Shown one piece after another: positions 17,562-27,600 of a stretch of 64,000 nt of DNA. The notes beneath the pieces were generated by a model, which saw nothing but the letters and a program-made list of their open reading frames with translations, had not been told where the DNA came from and made no database searches. A program made the translations under genes and the position numbers. Origin of the DNA: Trichomonas vaginalis G3 (lineage: Eukaryota > Parabasalia > Trichomonadida > Trichomonadidae); NCBI RefSeq assembly GCF_026262505.1, contig NC_067204.1, positions 17,648,165-17,712,164 of the forward strand. Reading direction: 5' to 3'. The stretch's first letter is position 1. Each line of letters opens with the position of its first letter.

Positions 17562-20500
17562 ATGAGTTCTGACTATTCAAAACAATATGCGGATTTTATA
17601 GGGGCGCTTGAAAAGCTCTTCCACATAAAATCTAATGAACCTATCGAAGATATGTGCAGTATAATTACAACCACTTTGATTTCGAAGTATCAACTTTCAA
17701 TCAATCAACTTACGAAGTTAATTCTTGAGGCAATTAGATACAATTATGCATCTGGAGCGAATTACGTCAAAATACTCGAACAGATCGGGGCTGACCTAAC
17801 CGGAGTTTCGGATTACCATTTTGAAACAGAGGATTCGATTAAATTTATAGTTATGCATGATCAAATTGATAAGTTCAAGGAATACTTAACTCAAAATTCA
17901 ATATCTGGTGATATTTTTCTCGAAATTCCTAATTTCAGGTACAATGCTTATAACTATCTAAAATATTCTGCAGAGTTATCACTAATTGAAGCATGTGCCT
18001 ACTTTGGATCTGTTAACATTTTTTATTTCTTGATTTCGAATCAAATCTGTAAAATAACTAAAAGATGTCTTTGCTACTCAGTAATTGGAGGAAATCAAGA
18101 CATCATCAACGAATGCTTGAAAGAAAATAAAATGGATATTGCTTGTCTCAGAAGCATTATAAGAGCACACAATCACGAATTGCTTGAATATGTTTTAAAT
18201 AGAGAGATATTCGAGCTTGATGATTTATACGGTGAGAATTGGAAATGGGGAATAGAAGATAATTGTATGGGAGATGTAAATTATAGACCTATTTATAAAG
18301 ATATCATCAGATATCAAAACCTTAATGCTGTATTTCTTCTATTCAAAAGGAACAAATATTACATCTTTCCATGGGGTGCTGCATTTCCGCAAACAATAGA
18401 TATTTTCAAAAACAATACATTTTCTAACAAACATAATCACACCAAATGTGGAATTATTCATTTTGCATGTAAATCAAAAAATTCTGATATTTGCATATTA
18501 ATACTTGAGTCATACAATCAAATTATAGTCAATAATAAACACGGTATAGATATCAATAAAAAAGCTAAAAATGGAAAAACAGCTCTTCATATTGCAGCAA
18601 GTCACACTAGTAAAGAAATCGTCGAACTTCTTATTTCACATGGTATAAATATCAATGAAAAAGATAAAAATGGACAAACCGCTCTTCATTTTGCAGCAAT
18701 TAATAATAGTAAAGAAACAGCCGAACTTCTTATTTCACATGGTATAAATATCAATGAAAAAGATAATGATGGACAAACCGCTCTTCATTTTGCAGCAAAA
18801 CATAATAAAAAAGAAACAGCCGAACTTCTTATTTCACATGGTATAAATATCAATGAAAAAGATAAAAATGGACAAACCGCTCTTCATTTTGCAGCAAAAC
18901 ATAATAAAAAAGAAACAGCCGAACTTCTTATTTCACATGGTGCAAATATCAACGAAAAAGGTCTTTATGGATACACCGCTCTTCATTATGCAGCAATTAA
19001 TAATAGTAAAGAAACAGCCGAACTTCTTATTTCACATGGTATAAATATCAATGAAAAAGATAATGATGGACAAACCGCTCTTTATTTTGCAGCAAAACAT
19101 AATAAAAAAGAAACAGCCGAACTTCTTATTTCACATGGTATAAATATCAATGAAAAAGATAAATATGGACAAACCGCTCTTCATTTTGCAGCAAAACATA
19201 ATAAAAAAGAAACAGCCGAACTTCTTATTTCACATGGTATAAATATCAATGAAAAAGATAAAAATGGAAAAACAGCTCTTCATTTTGCAGCCTTTTTAAT
19301 AGTAAACAGCCGAACTTCTTATTTCACATGGTATATAAATATCAATGAAAAAGATAAAAATGGACAAACCGCTCTTCATTTTGCAGCAATTAATAATAGT
19401 AAAGAAACAGCCGAACTTCTTATTTCACATGGTATAAATATCAATGAAAAAGATAAATATGGACAAACCGCTCTTTCTTTTGCAAAAACATATAAAAAAG
19501 AAATAGGCGAACTTCTTATTTCACATGGTATAAATATCAATGAAAAAGATAAAAATGGAAAAACAGCTCTTCATTTTGCAGCCTGTTTTAATAGTAAAGA
19601 AACAGCCGAACTTCTTATTTCACATGGTATAAATATCAATGAAAAAGATAAAAATGGACAAACCGCTCTTCATTTTGCAGCAATTAATAATAGTAAAGAA
19701 ACAGCCGAACTTCTTATTTCACATGGTATAAATATCAATGAAAAAGATAATGATGGACAAACCGCTCTTCATTTTGCAGCAAAACATAATAAAAAAGAAA
19801 CAGCCGAACTTCTTATTTCACATGGTATAAATATCAATGAAAAAGATAAAAATGGACAAACCGCTCTTCATTTTGCAGCAAAACATAATAAAAAAGAAAC
19901 AGCCGAACTTCTTATTTCACATGGTATAAATATCAATGAAAAAGATAAAAATGGAAAAACAGCTCTTCATTTTGCAGCCTGTTTTAATAGTAAAGAAACA
20001 GCCGAACTTCTTATTTCACATGGTATAAATATCAATGAAAAAGATAAAAATGGACAAACCGCTCTTCATTTTGCAGCAATTAATAATAGTAAAGAAACAG
20101 CCGAACTTCTTATTTCACATGGTATAAATATCAATGAAAAAGATAAATATGGACAAACCGCTCTTCATTTTGCAGCAAAACATAATAAAAAAGAAATAGG
20201 CGAACTTCTTATTTCACATGGTATAAATATCAATGAAAAAGATAAAAATGGAAAAACAGCTCTTCATTTTGCAGCCTGTTTTAATAGTAAAGAAACAGCC
20301 GAACTTCTTATTTCACATGGTATAAATATCAATGAAAAAGATAAAAATGGACAAACCGCTCTTCATTTTGCAGCAATTAATAATAGTAAAGAAACAGCCG
20401 AACTTCTTATTTCACATGGTATAAATATCAATGAAAAAGATAATGATGGACAAACCGCTCTTCATTTTGCAGCAAAACATAATAAAAAAGAAACAGCCGA

Positions 20501-20630
20501 ACTTCTTATTTCACATGGTATAAATATCAATGAAAAAGATAAAAATGGACAAACCGCACTTCATATTGCAGTACTTAGAAATAAGAAAGAAATCGTCGAA
20601 CTTCTTATTTCACATCGTGCAAACATCTAA
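17562..20630 (+). CDS. Ankyrin-repeat protein with DUF3447 and about 21 near-identical repeats, 1022 aa
   Basis: The ATG at 17562 begins MSSDYSKQYADFIGALEKLF, shared with the broken copy ending at 58158. Residues 1-325 are the family N-terminus and DUF3447 region (CLCYSVIGGNQDIINECLKE, then IIRAHNHELLEYVLNREIFE). Residues 327-1022 are about 21 ankyrin repeats of 33 residues, largely built on GQTALHFAA and ELLISHGININEKD. Many are identical at DNA level, and blocks of several units recur, so the array has been homogenised recently by unequal exchange or conversion. One unit (19290-19337) is read in a different frame but returns to frame; another at about 19480 lacks one codon. The function would be protein binding. 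Exact repeat number may vary between strains or be collapsed by assembly. Confidence 0.9.
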   Translation: MSSDYSKQYADFIGALEKLFHIKSNEPIEDMCSIITTTLISKYQLSINQLTKLILEAIRYNYASGANYVKILEQIGADLTGVSDYHFETEDSIKFIVMHDQIDKFKEYLTQNSISGDIFLEIPNFRYNAYNYLKYSAELSLIEACAYFGSVNIFYFLISNQICKITKRCLCYSVIGGNQDIINECLKENKMDIACLRSIIRAHNHELLEYVLNREIFELDDLYGENWKWGIEDNCMGDVNYRPIYKDIIRYQNLNAVFLLFKRNKYYIFPWGAAFPQTIDIFKNNTFSNKHNHTKCGIIHFACKSKNSDICILILESYNQIIVNNKHGIDINKKAKNGKTALHIAASHTSKEIVELLISHGININEKDKNGQTALHFAAINNSKETAELLISHGININEKDNDGQTALHFAAKHNKKETAELLISHGININEKDKNGQTALHFAAKHNKKETAELLISHGANINEKGLYGYTALHYAAINNSKETAELLISHGININEKDNDGQTALYFAAKHNKKETAELLISHGININEKDKYGQTALHFAAKHNKKETAELLISHGININEKDKNGKTALHFAAFLIVNSRTSYFTWYININEKDKNGQTALHFAAINNSKETAELLISHGININEKDKYGQTALSFAKTYKKEIGELLISHGININEKDKNGKTALHFAACFNSKETAELLISHGININEKDKNGQTALHFAAINNSKETAELLISHGININEKDNDGQTALHFAAKHNKKETAELLISHGININEKDKNGQTALHFAAKHNKKETAELLISHGININEKDKNGKTALHFAACFNSKETAELLISHGININEKDKNGQTALHFAAINNSKETAELLISHGININEKDKYGQTALHFAAKHNKKEIGELLISHGININEKDKNGKTALHFAACFNSKETAELLISHGININEKDKNGQTALHFAAINNSKETAELLISHGININEKDNDGQTALHFAAKHNKKETAELLISHGININEKDKNGQTALHIAVLRNKKEIVELLISHRANI

Positions 20631-20633
20631 TGA

Positions 20634-20937
20634 AATAAGAAAATTCTATTAAATAATCAACATCTGATTATTGACTTTGGTCCTCATCTGAGATACATGT
20701 TGATATATTGTACTCCCAAATTAGGAACAAAGGCTATAATGAAATATTTAAAACAATCTTTTAATTATTTGGCTGATATTTTGTATCTCTCCCCAAATTA
20801 ACTTCAAAATATATGAAGTTCGGATTATTATAATATCATTTTATAATAAAAGATTTTCATTCACATTTTTATTTTATTTTTCTCTAACTTTGAGTCTACC
20901 AAGATTCAAATCTTAGCAACCCTACATTATGAAACAG
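20634..20937 (+). other. 3' flank conserved with the paralogous ankyrin locus
   Basis: About 20634-20765 is the reverse-complement match of about 56140-56265, the 3' flank of the broken ankyrin copy, including AATCAACATCTGATTATTGACTTTG split by small differences and ATAATGAAATATTTAAAAC. The match stops abruptly after AAAAC. The rest is AT-rich and ends with the 14-bp inverted motif. Confidence 0.6.
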
Positions 20938-21032
20938 ATATTAATAGGAAAGAAAGAACCGAAATTCTTCTTTCTATTGTTTATTTGTCTGTGAAAAATC
21001 CGAAAATGGATATACAGCTCTTCAAGGTATTA
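20938..21032 (+). pseudogene. Solitary ankyrin-repeat relic
   Basis: Translation in pieces gives NRKERTEILLS and, slightly out of frame, NPKMDIQL/NGYTALQ, the remains of the ELLISHG...NEKDKNGYTALH pattern. There is no open frame. It lies just beyond the 14-bp inverted motif and suggests the array was once longer or that another copy stood here. Bases 21033-21321 show nothing further. Confidence 0.45.
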
Positions 21033-21321
21033 GTATACTGAAAATGATTGAAGCCCGGAATCTCAATGTTGAGAGTGGTGGCATGCCTATTATCAAATTG
21101 ATTTTTTTGGAAAACTAAACTTCATAAATAAACAATGATATCAAAGGTTTGTTTATATCTGTTGGCTCCATATTGTAATTCTCAACAAAACCCCAACATT
21201 GAGTAATATTCTAATTTGATGTTAAAATTCTATCAATAGATTTATCATTCTTAAATCAAATTATTTATGTCGTTAAAAGGGTAAAGAAAAATGAATATAG
21301 TATACTGAATAAACAATAACT

Positions 21322-22011
21322 TTATGCAGATTTCTTGGGACCAAAAAGTTTGGCCTTATCCTTTGGTGAAATAAGATTATTAAATATTTCAAGTTGACTT
21401 TGATCGGGGTGAGAAAAGAAGTAAGATCTTTTTTCATTCGTCTTTACATCAACTTGTAAAGTCTTTTCTCCATGTTTAGTTGTTGTAAAAGCTATTTTAA
21501 CAACAGCGGTGATCGGGAATGCACCAAGCTCTTCTGCCATGGTAGGATCTTGATAATAAACAACAAAAACTTTAGAAACGACAAAGAATCTCCATCTCCA
21601 GATACCAGTGGACGAATATTTTGATAATTTTAGGAGAGGAATGAAAGTATAATCCATAGGGTCCATTATAGCATTTTCTAAATTTGATTCATTTGGTTTT
21701 GTGATTACTCTAAGAGCCTGCCTAAATCCGTTTATCCATTTCCACTTCTCTTCATCGTTTTGGGCGACGAAATATAAAATTCTTCCATCTTTTTTAGTGA
21801 TTGTGAAACCATGACGAGGGTTATGATTATATGGTGATACATCGGATATGTCTTCAAGCTTTATGACTTTCTTCCATTTATTCTGTTCGCGAGGCTTACC
21901 ATATTTCATTATACCTTGTCTGTTGACTGTAAATTCACGATCTTTATAACCTTGCATAGAAAGCTTACCTTTCTTTTTAATAATCCCTGACATGATGATA
22001 TCTGATGACAT
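21322..22011 (-). CDS. Protein with two PH-like domains, 229 aa
   Basis: PH domains bind phosphoinositides or proteins at membranes. The first runs from about residue 7 to 100 (GIIKKKGKLSMQGYKDREFTV as the opening strands, and WKWINGFRQAL as the closing helix with its invariant Trp). The second runs from about 118 to 215 (LLKLSKYSSTGIWRWRFFVV, then QLEIFNNLI). The open frame extends 16 codons upstream but from a TTG, so I use the ATG at 22011; an internal ATG at 21993 (MSGIIKKKG) is also possible because it sits directly before the first strand. No membrane segment or catalytic domain. Ends in PKKSA. Its ligand is unknown. Confidence 0.8.
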   Translation of the reverse strand: MSSDIIMSGIIKKKGKLSMQGYKDREFTVNRQGIMKYGKPREQNKWKKVIKLEDISDVSPYNHNPRHGFTITKKDGRILYFVAQNDEEKWKWINGFRQALRVITKPNESNLENAIMDPMDYTFIPLLKLSKYSSTGIWRWRFFVVSKVFVVYYQDPTMAEELGAFPITAVVKIAFTTTKHGEKTLQVDVKTNEKRSYFFSHPDQSQLEIFNNLISPKDKAKLFGPKKSA

Positions 22012-22059
22012 CCTATTGCAGATGCTGACTCCAGGGAAAAAAAATTGAAAAAAATTCAA

Positions 22060-22627
22060 AGAGTAAATTTTTTCATTGTTTTATCTTTTTGCATTAAAAC
22101 TCATCATGCAATAAGATGTCAAAAGGACAAAGAATTTTTGTGACTGTCTAAAAATCCTATCGTCATTTTTACAATAATCGCTCAAGCAGACAATGCTTAT
22201 TTTGAGAGATTAAAGAAATACCATTGGCAAAGGTTCATAAACTTGAATATGAGATTAATTAACCTTGCATATTGAATATTCAAATAATCTCAACATTTGG
22301 AACTATTCTTCAAGTTTGGAAGTTGATTAACATCCACATAGACTTAGGTTTGTGAGTTAAAACATATACCATCATTGAAATTCCAAAATTACTATCATTT
22401 TTGCGATATTAAAATCACAGTTTACTTTATGTTCGTAAGTTTAGATTCTATCATCAAATAAGCTATAGGCTTTAGAATCATCTCAAAATTCTTAATTTGG
22501 CTTATATTATATTTTCATTTTCGATTTTGAAGAGATTTAAGAGAAATCTTCACAGAGTGATATTAACAATAAGTCGAAAATTTTAATATTTTAATATCTA
22601 CGAACAATTATATAGCCATAACTAATT
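22060..22627. other. Intergenic region, nothing recognised
   Basis: AT-rich DNA between two genes on the minus strand: 3' flank of the reductase-like gene and 5' flank of the PH gene. No repeat or RNA feature seen. Confidence 0.5.
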
Positions 22628-23497
22628 TCATATCATGAAATCAAATATTCCGTAGAATTGACCTCTCTTTGGCTGGAAAGTCCATCCTGGAATCAATGGA
22701 GTCTTCTTCAATGGAACATTTGTGAAATGGTTCTTCTCCCATTGCTGGATATGGCGAGCACGTAAAACAATGTTTGGCAATGTCCAAATAAGGATAGCGA
22801 GGACACCAATAGAAAGGTTGCAAAGCAAAGCCCATGAGATTGTCATGATGAGTTCAAATGAGTAATTTGCTGCTGCAACTTTCTTGAACAAACCAAGAGT
22901 AACAACACTGTAACCACGTTTCTTCTTATTCTTCCTTGTAGCTAAATGGATATCGTAATAGCAGTTAACTAAGAAAGAAATGCACCAAATGCCTGTTAAA
23001 GCGTAAATTAAAATTCCGCCAAATCCCCAGTACTCCATCATGAGTGTTCTTGCTTGTAATATGGAAATGAGGATATTGACTCCGAAATAGTATCCCAAAA
23101 CTGTTGATGGCCATCTTCTGGAATTTCCTTTGAAAAATGGATAAATAAGGCCTCTGAATACTCTGTAAACTACAATCAGTAATGCTGGAATATTGAATGG
23201 ATCGATAGAAGCTTCTTGCTGTGAGAAAATTAATAAGAAATATACAAAAATTGCAAGTGGAAAGATATTTATAATGAAAAATGCGATCCATGCAGGAATG
23301 AGGAACCAAAACTTGGGCTTTATGGCTGGCTCTTGGTAAAGCTTACCATAATTTAAAGGTTTCTTTGCTCTTGTGTAAAAAACGAATAATGCCAACGCTG
23401 ATGATAAGATTGCGAATATATTGAAGAACCATTCTTTCATTAAGAGACGTGCTATCTCATAAAACACAGGTATATATGGCGGAGCGAATGAAATCAT
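22628..23497 (-). CDS. Steroid 5-alpha-reductase-like membrane protein, 289 aa
   Basis: Family members reduce double bonds in steroids, polyprenols or enoyl-CoA with NADPH in the ER. The protein has six or seven hydrophobic segments. The region FRGLIYPFFKGNSRRWPSTV and the C-terminal part GLFKKVAAANYSFELIMTISWALL match the family signatures (GLF..V..ANY..E), followed by RARHIQQWEKNHF and LKKTPLIPGWTF, the usual R.RK.LIP..F end. The Asn-Tyr and Glu of the signature are kept. The N-terminus starts at the ATG at 23497; length fits SRD5A. Whether the substrate is a polyprenol (SRD5A3-like, for dolichol) or a fatty acyl chain (TECR-like) cannot be told. Trichomonads do not make sterols, so a polyprenol or acyl role seems more likely; this is inference. 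Confidence 0.75.
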   Translation of the reverse strand: MISFAPPYIPVFYEIARLLMKEWFFNIFAILSSALALFVFYTRAKKPLNYGKLYQEPAIKPKFWFLIPAWIAFFIINIFPLAIFVYFLLIFSQQEASIDPFNIPALLIVVYRVFRGLIYPFFKGNSRRWPSTVLGYYFGVNILISILQARTLMMEYWGFGGILIYALTGIWCISFLVNCYYDIHLATRKNKKKRGYSVVTLGLFKKVAAANYSFELIMTISWALLCNLSIGVLAILIWTLPNIVLRARHIQQWEKNHFTNVPLKKTPLIPGWTFQPKRGQFYGIFDFMI

Positions 23498-24604
23498 TAA
23501 ATTTCACATCACATGTCAAATTTAATATCCAAAGGGAAAATAGAAATCACCATTTTACTACATTTTTAAATAATGGAAGACCTTCGTAATTAAAATTGTC
23601 ACAGAAATATCTTCTGTTATCAGTTCAAATGTTCTTTCATATTATCCAGCATTTATAAATCCATTTCATGCTTGCATAAAAGATAATACAATAGTTCTAT
23701 CTGATGTTCTCGCTTTCATGTATTTTTGAACTGATTTCATTGCCGAAATTGCATTCTTTTAGTTATTGATTGAAATACTCGCTTTTCGAGTGCAGAAACA
23801 TGATTAATTTGCATCAACATGAGAATAAGGTTGCTACAGAAGTTTATTGAAGTCATCCGAATTTAATTTCCAATATTTCATGATAGTTTTGATATTCCCC
23901 ACCTAAAGTATATGAAAATATCATTATCTTTAATGCAACCTTTGATATAAACGTCATTGATTTCGAATTTCTGTTTATAAACGTGTTAATGACATTTGTC
24001 AACATATCGAACACTTCTCTACAACTAGTTCAAGCATCTTCTATGCTCAGTGCTATACTTTTGAATGGAAAGGAATTAGAAATACCTAAATAATGATTAA
24101 TCATTAATTTTGATTACAAGGAACATGAGATTTCGCTGATGTATCATAGTGGATTGGCTGATCATGTCGGAATTCGCATTCCATAAAATTTACGGATTAA
24201 ATTTCTCCAGATTTAATTTGAGATCTCAGAATAAACCTATGTAGATGCATGATATCCAAATTTATTAGAGTGTAATGCCATTTTTCAAGCGTTACTTCTG
24301 ATTATTTTGAATTAATTTTAAATTATTCTAACTTATTCTCATTATTCTAGTGATTTTCAAGATTATTTGCCATTTGAGAGCTAATTGAATTTTGAATGCA
24401 TCAAATTTTATATAAAATATATTTTATTTCATTCATACATATAATTTTTCTGAACTTCTCAATTTGATTTTTAATAATTTGCTATTTTGATTGAAAAATA
24501 TTATTGTACTAAGTTAAATCAAAATCACAAATAAAAACCATAGCAAGTCTCTGGATACAAAAAATAACGAGCTTTATTTTTTTCAGGAGGAAAAAGGTTT
24601 TTCG
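23498..24604. other. Intergenic region, 1.1 kb
   Basis: Mostly featureless AT-rich DNA. A stretch of 44 open codons (23959-24093, plus strand, ending LLNGKELEIPK) has a protein-like composition and may be a gene relic, but I cannot assign it. GGTTGCTAC at 23829 resembles the motif that brackets the 17.5-kb ankyrin gene. Confidence 0.4.
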
Positions 24605-27600
24605 ATGACTTCTGTCTATGCTGCTTCGAGTATTCACTCGAAGTCGACACTTAGTAAGAAGTATGAAGTCGATACCAGCGCAATGTGGAATGGTGGCGAA
24701 AAATTCCGAGTAAAAGAAGACGAAACTCCTGATCAAATTTCATTAACAAATTTCATGCAACAATTTTCCATGGATGTTGGTAGATTTGTAGAAGTAAAGC
24801 CATGGATAAACAGTTTACGTTATTTTATCTTCCCATTCTTTTATATTCTCGGCTCTTCCGGAATTCTCATGATAGAATCATTCGAATCCAAAATTTTCAA
24901 TATGTTTATGACAGTTCTTCGTTCATTGATTATTATTTTACCAAAAGATTCTTCCTTAAATATTAATATCACATTCAACGTTTCTTTAGCTTTAATCTAC
25001 ATTACATTCGTTCTTTTACTCGTAAGAAACGTTCTGCAATACAAACGTGGAAGTACACCAAGTAGAAATGATATTATTTTCTGGATTTTTACATCTAGAA
25101 TTGTTACACAAATATTTTCATGCTACATATCATACTACTTAGCTTTACACTTAGTAAATATCGTAGGAAGGTATAATATTGATGATTTAATTAACCTGAT
25201 TATTGCGATACCTTTATATACATTTCAAATCTCATATATATACTTTTCATGCAGTGTTTACAATGCTACACCTATCCTAAGACCAAACGATGTTACACAA
25301 CTATGGTTTTCACAATCTTTCATAGATTGGAGGATTAATATTGCTTTATTTGCTCCAATCTTTTCACAATGCGTTCTACAATACTTCTCAAGTCCAGCCA
25401 AAGAAATAGCTTTCATATTTTTAGTATTTGCAGTTTCAATTTATTTTGCAATGAGCGTTATTCTTTACATGCCATGCGTTTGGCCAAAGCTCAATGCTTT
25501 GGTTCTTGCTGCTGCTGTTGCTGCGATGGCTTTTTCATTTTTCCCGTTAATGTCGTATTATGCGAACAAATACGCTCCATTTTTCTTTTTGGGATGCTTA
25601 ATCATGGTTCCTATATTGTATTTACTCAGCAAACAAGTTGTTGCGTATTGTTGCCGCAGAGTTTTGAAGAAATTTAATGATATGAGAGCCAGCGAAGACA
25701 TGGATGGCGAAGAAGACAACAAACTCGATCCTTTGTCCGCAGCTATCCTTCATCTCAACAAAACAACAAATGTTGACTTCTTAAAAATGGGAATTTCAGG
25801 TGATCGATTATTGTCACTTTTCTTAAGAGTTGGATTTTGGTTTAATGTTCCAGAAATTGAAGATCAATCGTTTATCAAGTGGGCGACTGACCAATGTGTT
25901 AAAGCAGACCTTCTTTTGAGCGCTTGCCAGATTTCTTATGCGTTACAAAATGACAATCGAATGCTCAACAATTTGAGTGTTTTAGTTTCGAAATTATCGA
26001 GTGGTCCATACAACACTAAGAGTTTTGCGATGTTATTTGATCATTTAAGGCAAGAACTCATTACACAGCTCAACCAGCCTCTTCTAAATGCAGTGAGTCA
26101 ATGTAAAAGAGCGAGTTATTCTTTGCAAAACTTTTGTGGCGAATTTTGGGCAGCTGTCATTAAACAAAGAATACAAGGAATGGTTGACGTTCTTCCTCAA
26201 ATCTCTTATGAAATGTCGAGGACAGAAATCCTTTTCCAGAACTTGATTCGTAATTATCCCCGTTCTTCAACAGTTTACAGAGAAACTGTCATCATTTACC
26301 ACAAAAATCTCGGTGATCACGTGAAAACAATTGACACGCAAGCGAGATTGAACAGATTAAGGAAAGTTGATGATGTTGATAGTGAAAGATCTTCTTCTAG
26401 TGATTTGGATGATATCGATCATAATTTCCAGGAACAAATGGATCCATGGATTTCTGTTCAATCAATTATTTCTAATATAAGATCTGTTGCAAAAACATTG
26501 ACAATTGTAGCTGCAGTTATAATGATTCTTTGTATGATATTGATGCCTCTAATTCAGTTAATATTTGCTATTGCAAGAGTTAATTCGTTTTTGAGAATTA
26601 CGGATCCAATTCAAATTATTGGAGATATTCAATTGGAAATCTCAAGAATTCCTCAGTTGATTCGAAGAATTAATTTGTTCCAAACAGGAGAAATAAGAGA
26701 TGTTTGGGTTGGCCCTGTACGTGGTACACTTAATGAGATAATCAATGAAACATCTGCTAAAGATTATTTGGATATTTACATTAATGATTTGGAAGATAAT
26801 TTGACAAGTTTTCTCGATGCTTGTACAAATGAAAAAATTCCAACTTCTGTTTGTGAAAACAGGTCGTATTCTATGGTTTCAGGTAATGCAACATCATCAA
26901 GTTCTTTATATGACTTGTTAAGCTCTTATTTACTCAGTGCTTCCAGTATAAAAGATCTCAAGAACATGACGAATATTAATAACAACACAAATTTCCAGTT
27001 CATTTTTTCAAATTTCGATACAGCAGAAACAGGAATTACACAAGCATTGGCAACACTTAATTCACAGGTTGTCAGCTTCTATGATACATTTGATAGATTG
27101 TGTATGATCTTTTATATAATTACTTTCGCTGTACCTGTAATTATCATTTTACCTTTGTTCATAATTTCTCTTGTTTACGCAAGAAGAGAAATTAAATTCG
27201 TTTTGAGATTATTCTTCTCAATTCCAAAAAGTGACATCAGTTCAATTCGTTACAGCATGAAAACCAAAAAAGGAAAGGAAGTTAAACAAGAACTGACTAA
27301 TGATGATGCCTCTCTCGATGGCCTTCAACTGAGGAAAGAAGAACTGATAGAAAACTTGGCAACTGTTCCAAGATATCAACAAGGAATTTATATGATGTGG
27401 ATTGAAGTTTCTTTAGTTTTCTTGGCTGTTTCTTGTACTTTAAGTTGCATTGGAATATATGTATTCAAAGGTTCAATGACTGAAATTATAGAAATGACAA
27501 ACGCCTACACATATTCCATAACTGTTTTCTCAAACGCGGCTTCTTGTTACGTATGTGCTCAGGAATTATTCTCAAGTGATCCAATAAATAAAAATTTGAC

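Noticed and set aside
23959-24093. 44-codon open stretch with protein-like composition
   Set aside because: No start codon, no recognised domain, and stops all around; kept only as a remark.
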